Source of the DNA: CALHVX01 sp039198065
GTDB taxonomy: Bacteria; Pseudomonadota; Gammaproteobacteria; Pseudomonadales; Azotimanducaceae
Direction of reading: 5' to 3'
Assembly (NCBI GenBank): GCA_039198065.1
Contig: JBCCTU010000002.1
Coordinates: forward strand, 434,001-498,000
Length of the DNA stretch: 64,000 nucleotides
The position numbers and the translations under genes were made by a program. The first letter of the stretch is position 1; each line of letters opens with the position of its first letter. The notes beneath the pieces were generated by a model that ran no database searches, had not been told where the DNA came from, and worked only from the letters and a program-made list of their open reading frames with translations. This document shows positions 27,524 to 35,964 of the stretch, piece after piece.

Positions 27524-27740
27524 CCTGACCTCTCAAATCGCGCTGCTTTTCGGGGACGAACGGCCCGCGCCTCGCGCAAGAACCGGCCTCCACCGCAGTC
27601 TATGTGTCATGCGCGACAGCCGTTCCCGGTCTGACCAACTTAGGTGCGCCGTTGCCGGAACCCCTGTTGAAGCTGTAAAACTCTAGAGTCCACTGAGGCC
27701 CGCGAACGCTACAATGCAGCGCGGTCAGAGGCTGTGCGTC

Positions 27741-27761
27741 GATCAAAAGCCTTTTTTGATC
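27741..27761. promoter_or_regulatory. AT-rich palindrome upstream of the LysR pair
   Basis: A perfect 8-nt inverted repeat (gatcaaaa/ttttgatc) separated by 5 nt sits 87 nt before the first LysR start. LysR regulators bind dyad sites with T-rich and A-rich ends and usually autoregulate, so an operator is plausible. It could equally be a hairpin terminator for the upstream secreted-protein gene, though that stop is more than 200 nt away. It lies inside the 324-nt spacer 27524-27847, in which nothing else was recognised. Confidence 0.4.
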
Positions 27762-27847
27762 AATGATGACAACATCACCGCGTTCGGCTTTACGTACCGA
27801 ATGCCGCGAAGTTGCACCGATAGATAACAGAGTACGGGAGGGTCCGG

Positions 27848-28714
27848 GTGTCTGGAATCAGTTGGATGGATGCACGATCAGCCCACGCCGTTGCGAAAGG
27901 CGGCAGCATTTCGTCCGCGGCCGATGCGCTGGGTGTCCATCGCTCTACTGTGGTGCGTCACATTGATTCGCTTGAAGAGGCCCTGTCCGCCCGTCTCTTT
28001 GTACGGCACACCCGGGGTTACGCCGTTACGGATCTAGGACTGCGCCTGAAAGAGGCTATGGCGGAAGCTGAAGATGAGTTGGAAGCCTTCGTTGGGCGCT
28101 GCCGAAACCGCGAAGACCGAATGGATGGGGAGCTTCACATCGCCTGTATGGAGGTGTGCAAAGCACTTGTTTTGCCAGCCATTGCGACGCTGCAGGACCA
28201 GTACCCTACGCTGTGCATTCGCTGGACGATGACGCACGACGTGCTGAAGCTCGAGCACGGTGAAGCGCACGCGGCTATACGAATTGGCGCAGTCGTTTCC
28301 AACGTACCCTACGTGCACGAGCAAATTGGTGAGCTTGCCTTGGGGCTCTTTGCTCATCGCCGCTACGTCGATAAGTTTGGAATTCCAAGGTCTCCGGCCG
28401 ACTCCTTAGCACATCGATTCTTGTGTATTGCACCCAAACGTAACACCACCGACATACATACCTGGCTGCAGAGCCATGTGCCCGCGGATCGAATCCGCTT
28501 TCTAAGTCCTAATCCGCTGATACTTGATGATGCCCTCGACGCCGGCCTGGGCATTGGGTTCCGCCCGCTGCATCTGCGCCGGGCCGGTGATGAACTCGTG
28601 CCGGTATGGCCGGAACTGGACATACCGAAGACGCCGATATGGTTCGTCGCGCATGATGACTTGGCACGAACTGTGCGTATTCAAACCCTACTCGCATCGC
28701 TGAAGCAAGGTTAA
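27848..28714 (+). CDS. LysR family transcriptional regulator (first of tandem pair)
   Basis: A 288-residue regulator with the N-terminal winged helix-turn-helix (GSISSAADALGVHRSTVVRHI, ending LFVRHTRGYAVT) and a periplasmic-binding-protein-like effector domain. GTG start with GGGAGG about 6 nt before. A paralogue follows 9 nt after the stop with nearly the same recognition helix, so the two probably arose by tandem duplication and are co-transcribed. Target genes are unknown; the nearest operons are the RND/Pqi run on one side and the Sox operon on the other. Confidence 0.9.
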   Translation: MSGISWMDARSAHAVAKGGSISSAADALGVHRSTVVRHIDSLEEALSARLFVRHTRGYAVTDLGLRLKEAMAEAEDELEAFVGRCRNREDRMDGELHIACMEVCKALVLPAIATLQDQYPTLCIRWTMTHDVLKLEHGEAHAAIRIGAVVSNVPYVHEQIGELALGLFAHRRYVDKFGIPRSPADSLAHRFLCIAPKRNTTDIHTWLQSHVPADRIRFLSPNPLILDDALDAGLGIGFRPLHLRRAGDELVPVWPELDIPKTPIWFVAHDDLARTVRIQTLLASLKQG

Positions 28715-28723
28715 GCAAGGGAC

Positions 28724-29620
28724 GTGTTCGCTCATTGGGAAGCGTTTCATACGGCGTTTGTCGTTAGTCGTGCCGGCACTGTGTCCGCGGCTGCCGACGA
28801 ACTAGGCGTGCATCGAGCGTCTGTCATTCGTCACATCAACAGCCTCGAAGAAGCGCTCGGTGTGGTCCTGTTTCGTCGCAATGCCCGAGGCTATTCATTG
28901 ACCGAGGCGGGCGAGGATTTGTTGCGTACCGGTGCAAGGATTAATGGCCTCTTCGATCGACTCAAGCAACAGGCCGTACTTGCACCCGCTCTTTCCGGGA
29001 CGCTGAAGATTGCGTCTCCAGGCATCTGGGCTGCGCCCATCGCTCGGGCTGTGGCGCGGTTCCGTGGGCGGTTTCCAAGTGTCACGATCGAGCTGGACAG
29101 CTCCGATGAACACACGGATTTGGCTGCCTATCCGGCAGACGTTGTTCTTCGTAGGGGAGCGAAGGCTGAGCCGCTCGATTACGTCGTCCTACCCTTTACG
29201 GTGCTCCGCATTGGGCTCTTTGCTCATCGCTCCTACATTCAGAGATTCGGCTTGCCCGGGACCCTCGAGGATCTTGCATCGCATCACTTCGTTCGTGCTC
29301 GGCGAGACGGCGACGACCGTCCGCAGCTCGAGTGGCTGCAGAAACAGGTACCAAAGGCCGCGTATTCGCTGACCTGCCAGACGGACGCGGAACTGGTCCA
29401 TGCGCTACGTCAAGGGGCAGGGCTTGGGTTCTACCCAGCGGATTTCGTAGTTGATGACGACAACTTCGTAGAGGTGCCGACCGGCTCCGAGCAATGGTTT
29501 GAGACGATCTGGCTGTTAACCCACGGTGATGTGCACCGAAGCGCTAAGGTCCAGTATTTGCTCGACTGTTTCCGTGAGGATGGCTGGTTGCAACCGGAGG
29601 CCCCCGCAAGTTTCGGCTGA
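28724..29620 (+). CDS. LysR family transcriptional regulator (second of tandem pair)
   Basis: A 298-residue LysR regulator starting at GTG 28724, with helix-turn-helix GTVSAAADELGVHRASVIRH and wing LFRRNARGYSLT, clearly paralogous to the preceding gene. The effector domain is more diverged than the DNA-binding domain, so the pair may read related sites with different signals. The gene converges with soxA, with 10 nt between the stops. Confidence 0.9.
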   Translation: MFAHWEAFHTAFVVSRAGTVSAAADELGVHRASVIRHINSLEEALGVVLFRRNARGYSLTEAGEDLLRTGARINGLFDRLKQQAVLAPALSGTLKIASPGIWAAPIARAVARFRGRFPSVTIELDSSDEHTDLAAYPADVVLRRGAKAEPLDYVVLPFTVLRIGLFAHRSYIQRFGLPGTLEDLASHHFVRARRDGDDRPQLEWLQKQVPKAAYSLTCQTDAELVHALRQGAGLGFYPADFVVDDDNFVEVPTGSEQWFETIWLLTHGDVHRSAKVQYLLDCFREDGWLQPEAPASFG

Positions 29621-29630
29621 TGCGTAGGCG

Positions 29631-30419
29631 CTAACGCCGAACGGCGGGCGTTTCTATGAGCAGGTTTTGCGATCGCCAGGCCAGGAACAACTCCAGAGCA
29701 ACATAACGCTCATCACCGTAGGGCAGGACGTTTGCCCGAACCCCCTCATTGCAGAAGCGCAGGCGGCGATGCAGCGAACCGACCCCCTGCCAGGTCAGGC
29801 GATAGATCGGATAGCCGTTGCTGTGTCCCTGGCTCAGCCGATCGCCGCGGAGCATGCGGCCGTAGTTCTGTTCGTGGCAGTGGGCGCAGGACAGATTGAG
29901 CTGGCCGCGGCGTTGATAGTAGTACTCCCGGGCCTGATCGAAGTAAGGCCTGGCAGGGCCGTTGATCGACGCGCTGAAGGGCATGCCCCGCGACTGGTGG
30001 GCGACGGCAAGGGTCAAGGCTAGCAGGCGTTCCGATTCGTAGCGCCAGGGTCGCTGTTGCTGATGCTCAATCTGACACAGGTTGATGCGTTGCTCCAGAT
30101 TGACCAGGTGGTTCAGCCGCGGTTCGAAGGCCGGGTATCGAGTCGAAACACCGCGCAACGATTCGATGTCGCCGTGGCAGGATTGGCACGATCGAACGCC
30201 CTCGGTGAATAGGTGCTCGCCGCGTTCCAGCAGCAAAAATGCTGGATTGCTGAAGTCGTCGTCCTGCAGGCTCTGAGTGTCGGCCGATTGAAAGACGTAA
30301 CCGGAGCTTGGGGCTGACAGGCGCCGTATCGGCTCGTTGGTGTCGGCTAAGGCGCCAACGGACCACAGCAGCGTGAGGCGTCCGAGGGTTCGCACCGCGT
30401 GCGTAATCACAGCAGTCAC
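29631..30419 (-). CDS. soxA: SoxA, dihaem c-type cytochrome subunit of SoxAX
   Basis: A 262-residue exported protein with two haem-binding motifs, CQSCH at 78-82 and CAHCH at 178-182. Cys223 in LRFCNEG is at the position of the SoxA active-site cysteine, and Cys115 matches another conserved family cysteine. SoxAX oxidatively attaches a sulfur compound such as thiosulfate to the SoxY cysteine in the periplasm. It is the last gene of the operon that begins with the 2Fe-2S gene at 35933. All expected SoxA active features are present, so the protein looks functional. Confidence 0.9.
   Translation of the reverse strand: MTAVITHAVRTLGRLTLLWSVGALADTNEPIRRLSAPSSGYVFQSADTQSLQDDDFSNPAFLLLERGEHLFTEGVRSCQSCHGDIESLRGVSTRYPAFEPRLNHLVNLEQRINLCQIEHQQQRPWRYESERLLALTLAVAHQSRGMPFSASINGPARPYFDQAREYYYQRRGQLNLSCAHCHEQNYGRMLRGDRLSQGHSNGYPIYRLTWQGVGSLHRRLRFCNEGVRANVLPYGDERYVALELFLAWRSQNLLIETPAVRR
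29633..29652. terminator. Possible terminator hairpin between lysR and soxA ends
   Basis: Inverted repeat aacgcc/ggcgtt with an 8-nt loop just past the LysR stop, followed on the plus strand by TTTC. The stem overlaps the last codons of soxA on the other strand. The stem is short, so this is tentative. Confidence 0.3.
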
Positions 30420-30422
30420 GGC

Positions 30423-30749
30423 TCAACGCACAGTAAGCGTTCGGTGCTCGCGAGTCTCCACACCGTCCTGGTCTACCCAGACGAAGTCGACGATTCCCGT
30501 TCGCTCGGCGATGAACGCAAAGCTTAGGTACGGGTTCGCGGAGATTCCCGGCCGCAGTTCGTGATCAATCACGAGTTCATCGAGGTAGGTGCAGCGGAAG
30601 CGCGTGAGGATGTCGCGGGGAATCTGCCGCCCCATGCCGTCGCGCCGGTAGCCGGTTTCCATAGGATGGGCGATGAGTGTTTTAACCTGGACGAGCTCGC
30701 CGGCCTGCGCCGTCTCCGGCAGAGCAATGCGAACCCGACGCGCTGCCAT
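30423..30749 (-). CDS. soxZ: SoxZ, sulfur-carrier scaffold partner of SoxY
   Basis: A 108-residue all-beta protein matching SoxZ in length and in the motifs VQVKTLIAHPMETG and PYLSFAFIAERTG. SoxZ has no catalytic residue; it forms the SoxYZ heterodimer that carries covalently bound sulfur intermediates. The start shares bases with the soxY stop (TGATG), and soxA follows after 3 nt. No signal peptide is seen, as expected, since SoxZ is co-exported with SoxY. Confidence 0.92.
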   Translation of the reverse strand: MAARRVRIALPETAQAGELVQVKTLIAHPMETGYRRDGMGRQIPRDILTRFRCTYLDELVIDHELRPGISANPYLSFAFIAERTGIVDFVWVDQDGVETREHRTLTVR

Positions 30750-31192
30750 CAGATGAGGCCCTCGACGCAGGCGGCCTGGGTGACCACGGTCTCCGCGGCG
30801 GCGAACCAGAGGCTTCCGTCGTCGAACTCGGCGATGGCTTCGAGCGTTTGGCTGGTGGCCAATCGGATGCGCGTGTCGATTTGCTGAGCGTTGCCCCGGG
30901 GACCAAAGGAAAAGCGTGCAATGAGCGGTTCGGGGTTACCCGGTGACAGTATGACCAGCTGCACCGGTCGGCTCGTGCGCTGCGGTGCGATGCTGACGCT
31001 CAACCCCACGGAGTTGCCGTTTTCAGCGAGCGCCGGGACCTTCAGTTCTACGCGACCGGCTTGCGGCGTGCGCTTCCCGAACAATGACTGCTTCAGCGCT
31101 CGCAGCTCAAGCTCGTCTGCTTGGCTGAGCGTTGGCAGCATCGTCAGCCCGAGGCCGGTCGTGAGTTGGAGTGTTTGGCGCCGGTTGATCAT
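30749..31192 (-). CDS. soxY: SoxY-like sulfur carrier with non-canonical C-terminal arm
   Basis: A 147-residue protein with a Tat leader (NRRQTLQLTTGLGL) and an Ig-like SoxY core (LKVPALAENGNSVGLSV-type strand and ARFSFGPRG). In canonical SoxY the chain ends in a mobile GGCGG arm whose cysteine carries the substrate. Here the tail reads TQAACVEGLI: a cysteine (Cys142) is kept, but no flanking glycine pair, and five residues follow it. The reading frame was checked on the DNA up to the TGA and no simple frameshift restores GGCGG. It overlaps soxX by 4 nt and soxZ by 1 nt. Confidence 0.85.
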   Translation of the reverse strand: MINRRQTLQLTTGLGLTMLPTLSQADELELRALKQSLFGKRTPQAGRVELKVPALAENGNSVGLSVSIAPQRTSRPVQLVILSPGNPEPLIARFSFGPRGNAQQIDTRIRLATSQTLEAIAEFDDGSLWFAAAETVVTQAACVEGLI

Positions 31193-31638
31193 CGGCCGGC
31201 TTCACCCAAGAACGCCACGAGGTCCTCAACGGCCTGCGCCGTGAGCACCGGGCGGTTCCGATAGGCAGGAGCGACGTCATTGAGCCCGTTCAGGCGATGG
31301 TAGGCCGGCATGATGGTACCCGGGTTGAGTCGGGTGGGGTCAACGATGCGGTAGCGCAGTTGGGCTGCGGTTAGGCGTTGCGCTACACCGTCCAGGCTTG
31401 GTCCGAGCGTTCCCTGAAAGCCTTCGTCTACCGAACTCAATTGATGGCAGAGCAGGCAGTGCGCCGACTGGCGATCGAGGAACACGGCTCGGCCACGGTC
31501 TGCGTCACCTGCGGCCGCCAACGGTGCTTGCCGATCGACGACGGCTTCGCTTGTGCGACCAAGCCCTGGTGCGGTGGCGAGTCCGATCGTTAGTGCAAGC
31601 GCCATGCTGCGGGACTGCGCTGTGTTGAGTACAACCAT
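31189..31638 (-). CDS. soxX: SoxX, monohaem c-type cytochrome subunit of SoxAX
   Basis: A 149-residue exported cytochrome. It has one haem motif CLLCH near residue 61 and a downstream TIMPAYH methionine as the sixth ligand, plus the SoxX-like GFQGTLGPSLDGVAQR and YRIVDPTRLNPG. SoxX accepts electrons from SoxA during the coupling reaction. It overlaps the flavoprotein gene stop by one base and the soxY start by 4 nt. Presence beside soxA, Y and Z makes the assignment firm. Confidence 0.9.
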   Translation of the reverse strand: MVVLNTAQSRSMALALTIGLATAPGLGRTSEAVVDRQAPLAAAGDADRGRAVFLDRQSAHCLLCHQLSSVDEGFQGTLGPSLDGVAQRLTAAQLRYRIVDPTRLNPGTIMPAYHRLNGLNDVAPAYRNRPVLTAQAVEDLVAFLGEAGR

Positions 31639-32918
31639 CAGGTTGTCACACCCCCGAACAGCTGATCAGTCAGGTGCTGATACCAGCCGTGTGCGTACGC
31701 GGCTTCACGCTGTCGATGCGCGATGTCGGCGTCGCGGGGGCTTGCCCCACCCGCACCCTCGACCTCGCGCCAGCGTGCGCCGTCGGCCTCGTACACTCCG
31801 GCGACCGAGATCCCGTAGTCCGGCTCGACGAGGCTATAGCAGGTGTTCAGCAACTTCGTGTCGACGGCCTCACCACCGGTCAGGTCAGCCAGAAGCTGCG
31901 TCGCTGCCAGTTTGCCCTGAGCGTTCGCGGCAAAGGCAGACTTCGGCATTGCGTTCGCAATGGCGGCGTCCCCGAGCACGTAGCAGTTCGGATGACGTAG
32001 TGAGCGAAAGGTTCCCGCGTCGATGGGGCACCACCCGCTGCGATCCGCTAAATCCGCAGTCTGAGCAATGCGCCCGGCGCGTTGTGGAGGAATGACGTTG
32101 ATCACATCGGCCTGAACGCGATCGAAGTCCGTAATCAAAGTTCGTTCGCTCGCATCCACCGCAACAACTGCGGCGCCGTCGGAACGGCCCTGCCACTCGA
32201 CGAGCGAGCCGAAGCGCGCTTCCCAGGCAGCAGTAAACAACGGTTGTTTGGAAAACCGATCTTTCGCATCGAGCAACAGCAGTTTCGAGCGAGGTTTGTG
32301 GGTTTTCAGGTAGTACGCGATGAGGCTTGCGCGCTCGTAGGGCCCTGGAGGGCACCGATACGGATTGTCGGGAATGGCCATCGCGACGACGCCTCCATTG
32401 CGAAGCGCCTTGAGCTGGTCGCGCAGGAGCAGCGTCTGTGGTCCGGCCTGCCAGGCGTGAGGCAGGGCGGCACTGACAGCCTCGCTGTAGCCCGGTAGAC
32501 GGTCATAGGCGAGGTCAATACCGGGTGTAACGACGAGCCGCTCGAAGGGGAGCGATGCACCGCTGGCGAGTCGGACCCGACGCTGGTCGTGATCAACGGC
32601 TACAGCCCGTTCCCGAACCTGGGTTATGCCGAGACGAGTCAGCGCCTGGTAGTCGAACTGTTGGGCACTCAGGGGTCTGAGTCCAGCAACGACGAGGTTG
32701 CTGAAGGGACACATGGTGTAGCGTTCGTTCGGTTCAACCAGAGTGACCGAGAGATCGGGAGCGAGGGCCTTCAGCTCCCGGGCAACGGTGACGCCGGCAA
32801 CCCCACCCCCAACAACGACAACGCCAGGGCCAGGCCGCGATCTGCGCCCCGTACATCCACCCAGGGTGCCGGCCAGGGGTGTTGCGATCATGCCTTTGAG
32901 CAGCGCCCGGCGGTGCAT
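31638..32918 (-). CDS. soxF: FccB/SoxF-type flavoprotein (sulfide dehydrogenase flavin subunit)
   Basis: A 426-residue flavoprotein with a Tat-like leader (HRRALLKGMIATPLAG), FAD motif VVVVGGGVAGVTVAREL and conserved MCPFSN and YRCPPGPYERAS strings. Cys189 and Cys360 (NTCYS) match the redox-active disulfide of flavocytochrome c sulfide dehydrogenase, and Cys70 the covalent-flavin region cysteine. Family members oxidise sulfide in the periplasm and hand electrons to a small cytochrome, which here is encoded just upstream with a one-base stop/start overlap. Confidence 0.88.
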   Translation of the reverse strand: MHRRALLKGMIATPLAGTLGGCTGRRSRPGPGVVVVGGGVAGVTVARELKALAPDLSVTLVEPNERYTMCPFSNLVVAGLRPLSAQQFDYQALTRLGITQVRERAVAVDHDQRRVRLASGASLPFERLVVTPGIDLAYDRLPGYSEAVSAALPHAWQAGPQTLLLRDQLKALRNGGVVAMAIPDNPYRCPPGPYERASLIAYYLKTHKPRSKLLLLDAKDRFSKQPLFTAAWEARFGSLVEWQGRSDGAAVVAVDASERTLITDFDRVQADVINVIPPQRAGRIAQTADLADRSGWCPIDAGTFRSLRHPNCYVLGDAAIANAMPKSAFAANAQGKLAATQLLADLTGGEAVDTKLLNTCYSLVEPDYGISVAGVYEADGARWREVEGAGGASPRDADIAHRQREAAYAHGWYQHLTDQLFGGVTT

Positions 32919-33250
32919 TAGCGGTTCTCGCTCAGGACCCCAATCGCATCGGCGATGCGGGCCAGTTCTGCTTCGCTATAGCCGCGGCTGAGTCGATTCA
33001 TCAGCGTCGCGTCTGCCGTACCGCGGCGATAGGCGAGCAGCCGGGTGAGCAGTTCCTGTGCTGTCCACCCACTGAGGGAAGGCATCGACGGCGTGCTCGC
33101 GTTACCGGTGGGCGATCGTTCGTTCAGGCTGTGGCAGCCGAGGCAGGGTTTCGCCAACGGATCCAAGCTTGTGCTTTCAGCCCAGGTGGGTGCTGCCACA
33201 GAAGACAGCACCCAGGCGCCACACCAGAGCAGGCCGTGGAATCGAATCAT
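32918..33250 (-). CDS. Small monohaem cytochrome c (FccA/SoxE-like)
   Basis: A 110-residue exported cytochrome: signal peptide ending near TWAES, haem motif CLGCH near residue 36, and a conserved late segment YRRGTADATLMNRLSRGYS whose Met is the likely sixth ligand. This is the pattern of the cytochrome partner of flavocytochrome c (SoxE/FccA half). It lies between the molybdenum subunit gene (ATGA overlap) and the flavoprotein, so it may serve either or both as electron acceptor. Confidence 0.85.
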   Translation of the reverse strand: MIRFHGLLWCGAWVLSSVAAPTWAESTSLDPLAKPCLGCHSLNERSPTGNASTPSMPSLSGWTAQELLTRLLAYRRGTADATLMNRLSRGYSEAELARIADAIGVLSENR

Positions 33251-35442
33251 GCCGTGGGCAGTTTGGTCCCACCGAGCGGGAAGTCCCTCAATCGCTTGCC
33301 GCTGGCCGCAAAGATCGCGTTGATCACGGACGGTGCGGCTACAGCGATGGTCGGTTCGCCGACACCGCCCCAGCCACCGCCGCTCGGCATGACGATGGTC
33401 TCAACTTCCGGCATATCGGCGATGCGCATCGACGGGTAGTTGTGGAAGTTGGTTTGCTCTGCCTGACCGTCTTTCCAGGTGACCTGCTCATAGAGCATGC
33501 CCGATAGGCCGTAAACGAACGAACCGGCGACCTGTGCTTCGATCTGCTGCGGATTTACCGCAAAGCCCGGATCGGTGGCAGCCACAATGCGGTCCATCGT
33601 GAAGCTTCCGTCGCCGCTGACGGTCACCTCCGCGCAGGCCGCCACGTAGCTTCCAAATGCTTTGCATACGGCAAGACCGCGGCCCCGGCCTTCACCGAGC
33701 GGTGTACCCCAGCCCGACTTCTCTGCCACGGCATTCAATACTGCTAATGCCTTCGGCTCAGTCTTGAGCAGCTTCTGGCGGAACTCGAGGGGATCTTTGC
33801 CCGCCGCGTGGGCCAGCTCGTCCATGAAGCTTTCGAGGTAGAGCACGTTTTGGTTCGCGTTCACCCCACGCCAGAACCCGGGCTGGATCGGTGGGTTGCG
33901 CATCGCGTGGTCGATCAACAGGTTGGGGACCCTGTAGATGAAGACGTGGTCCGCTGAGGGTCCGCTCGCTGCATTTGGCAGCAGGGCTTGGAACTGCAGC
34001 GGGTCCATGCCGTCGCGGAGTGATCCCGGATTCAGCGCCGCAAGGATAGACTGACCGGACAATCGAACATGGAGCGATTCAAGCTCGCCCTCCGCCGTTA
34101 AGCCACCGGTGATCTTTGCTTTCGTGATCGGGTGGTACATGCCGTGCTGCATGTCCTCTTCTCGAGTCCACAGCAGCTTCACCGGTGTGCCGGGCATGGC
34201 CTTGGCGATGGTCACGGCTTGCGTTACGTAATCAGCGGCACCGCGGCGGCCGAAGCCACCCCCAAGAATCGTTTTGTAAACGTCGCACTGGGCCAGCGAC
34301 AGTCCTGCTGCCTCGGATGCAGCGGCATGGGCGGCTTCGCCATTTTGAGTCGGGCACCAGACTTCACAACGCTCCGGGGTCCATTTCGCCGTCGCGTTCA
34401 TTGGTTCCATGGTGGCGTGGTTTTGATAGGGGTAGCTGTAGCGCGCTTCCACGGTCTTCGCCGCTTTCGCGATCGCGTTGCCGTAGTTGCCGTTCTGGTT
34501 ACCGACAAAGGCGTCGTCGGCATCGAGGCCTTCGTTGAGCATGGCATCGATGCCCGCGCTGTCCAGATCGGCGTGGGGGCCTTTTTCCCATTCGATTGGC
34601 AGAGCGTCGAGCGCAGTTTTGGCCTGCCACCAGGTGTCCGCAACAACTGCCACCGCCGACTCACCGACGGCTACGATCTTGCGTACGCCGGGCTTACCTT
34701 CGATCGCCTTCGCGTCGTAACTCTTGATGCTGCCGCCGACGATCGGACAATCCTTGATCGCGGCGTTGAGCATGCCCGGCAGCACAATGTCTGCCCCGTA
34801 GGTCAGGGCGCCGGTCAGCTTTTCGCGCGTATCGAGTCGTTTGACCGGCTGGCCGATGACCGTCCACTCCTCGGGATCTTTCAGCGCAACCTTGAGCGGT
34901 GGTGCGAGCTTTGCCGCGGCCTCGGCAACGGCGCCGTAGGTTGTGGCGCGCTTGCTTTTGTCGTGACTGATGACGCCGTTACTGACGCTGCACTCGCTTT
35001 CCTTCACGCCCCACTGCTTGGCGGCCGCCTCGATCAGCATGGATCGGGCGATCGCCCCGCCTTCGCGGACGTACTGATGGCTGCCCCGGATTCCCCGACT
35101 GCCACCGGTGGAGAACGAGCCCCAAACGCGATCGCGCTGGTGACTCGCACCCGGGGTTGGGAACTCCCAGGCGACCTTGTCCCAATCACATTCGAGCTCT
35201 TCGACAACCATCTGCGCGAGGCCCGTGAGTGTGCCTTGGCCCATTTCAGAGCGTGCGATACGGATGGTGACCTGATCGTTTGGATCGATGACGACCCAGG
35301 CGTTTACTTCATCGTACCCGGCGTCTGCGCTGGTGGTTGCGCGCGCGCTGGGGTTTAAGGCGAGACCCAGTGCCAGCCCGGACCCGGTGGCGGCACCGCC
35401 GATGACGAACTGACGACGGTTAACGGCTACGGTATTGCTCAT
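33247..35442 (-). CDS. Molybdenum hydroxylase large subunit (IorB/xanthine dehydrogenase family)
   Basis: A 731-residue protein with a Tat signal (NRRQFVIGGAATG) and the two-domain molybdopterin layout of isoquinoline 1-oxidoreductase beta-like enzymes. Mo-cofactor contacts include MGQGTLTGLAQ, ILGGGFGRRG and the C-terminal GWGGVGEPT, where Glu696 is the catalytic glutamate. Such enzymes oxidise aldehydes or hydroxylate N-heterocycles and pass electrons through an IorA-like iron-sulfur protein (11 nt upstream) to cytochromes. The substrate is unknown. Its stop overlaps the cytochrome gene, which ties it to the Sox set. Confidence 0.9.
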   Translation of the reverse strand: MSNTVAVNRRQFVIGGAATGSGLALGLALNPSARATTSADAGYDEVNAWVVIDPNDQVTIRIARSEMGQGTLTGLAQMVVEELECDWDKVAWEFPTPGASHQRDRVWGSFSTGGSRGIRGSHQYVREGGAIARSMLIEAAAKQWGVKESECSVSNGVISHDKSKRATTYGAVAEAAAKLAPPLKVALKDPEEWTVIGQPVKRLDTREKLTGALTYGADIVLPGMLNAAIKDCPIVGGSIKSYDAKAIEGKPGVRKIVAVGESAVAVVADTWWQAKTALDALPIEWEKGPHADLDSAGIDAMLNEGLDADDAFVGNQNGNYGNAIAKAAKTVEARYSYPYQNHATMEPMNATAKWTPERCEVWCPTQNGEAAHAAASEAAGLSLAQCDVYKTILGGGFGRRGAADYVTQAVTIAKAMPGTPVKLLWTREEDMQHGMYHPITKAKITGGLTAEGELESLHVRLSGQSILAALNPGSLRDGMDPLQFQALLPNAASGPSADHVFIYRVPNLLIDHAMRNPPIQPGFWRGVNANQNVLYLESFMDELAHAAGKDPLEFRQKLLKTEPKALAVLNAVAEKSGWGTPLGEGRGRGLAVCKAFGSYVAACAEVTVSGDGSFTMDRIVAATDPGFAVNPQQIEAQVAGSFVYGLSGMLYEQVTWKDGQAEQTNFHNYPSMRIADMPEVETIVMPSGGGWGGVGEPTIAVAAPSVINAIFAASGKRLRDFPLGGTKLPTA

Positions 35443-35453
35443 CGTCAGTCTCC

Positions 35454-35933
35454 TCAGGCGCTCTTGCTGGTTTTCGCGGGGCTGGCGAGCTTGGCGGCGA
35501 GGTGAATGCCCTCGCGGACCCGCGGGAAGGTTCCGCAGCGGCAGATGTTAGTGATGCCGGCATCGATGTCGGCGTCACTGGGGTTTGGGTTATTCGCGAG
35601 CAAGGCGGCGCTGGCCATGATCATGCCGGACTGACAGTACCCACACTGCGGCGTGTCAAGTTCCGCCCAGGCCTCCTGAATCGGGTGGTCACCGTTTTCC
35701 GATAGACCTTCAATGGTAGTGATTTTCGTTTCGCTTTGGACTGCGCTGAGCGGATATACGCAGGATCGAACGGCTTGCCCGTCGACATGTACCGTGCAGG
35801 CCCCGCATTGCGCGATACCGCAACCGAACTTGGTGCCGGTCAGCCCAACCTGTTCACGAATAACCCACAGCAGCGGCGTGGATGGATCGGCATCAACCTC
35901 GTGGGTTTTGCCATTGATGTTTAGCTTTGCCAT
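35454..35933 (-). CDS. 2Fe-2S subunit of molybdenum hydroxylase (IorA-like)
   Basis: A 159-residue protein with two iron-sulfur clusters: plant-ferredoxin type Cys38, Cys43, Cys46 and Cys58 (GCGIAQCGACTVHVDG) and the all-helical cluster Cys97, Cys100, Cys131 and Cys133 (CGYCQSGM, ICRCG). It is the small subunit for the large molybdenum subunit downstream. It has no signal peptide and would be co-exported with its Tat partner. It is the first gene of the eight-gene operon ending in soxA. Confidence 0.93.
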   Translation of the reverse strand: MAKLNINGKTHEVDADPSTPLLWVIREQVGLTGTKFGCGIAQCGACTVHVDGQAVRSCVYPLSAVQSETKITTIEGLSENGDHPIQEAWAELDTPQCGYCQSGMIMASAALLANNPNPSDADIDAGITNICRCGTFPRVREGIHLAAKLASPAKTSKSA

Positions 35934-35964
35934 ACAGCACCCGTTGTTCGTATTTTCCTACTGT

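Noticed and set aside
30749..30751. Read-through of the soxY TGA as a second selenocysteine
   Set aside because: The TGA overlaps the soxZ start codon, and the frame beyond it has no SoxY-like or redox motif.
34132..35358. 408-codon open frame on the plus strand opposite the Mo subunit gene
   Set aside because: It is antisense to a gene with clear molybdopterin motifs; it has no family pattern and no ribosome-binding site.
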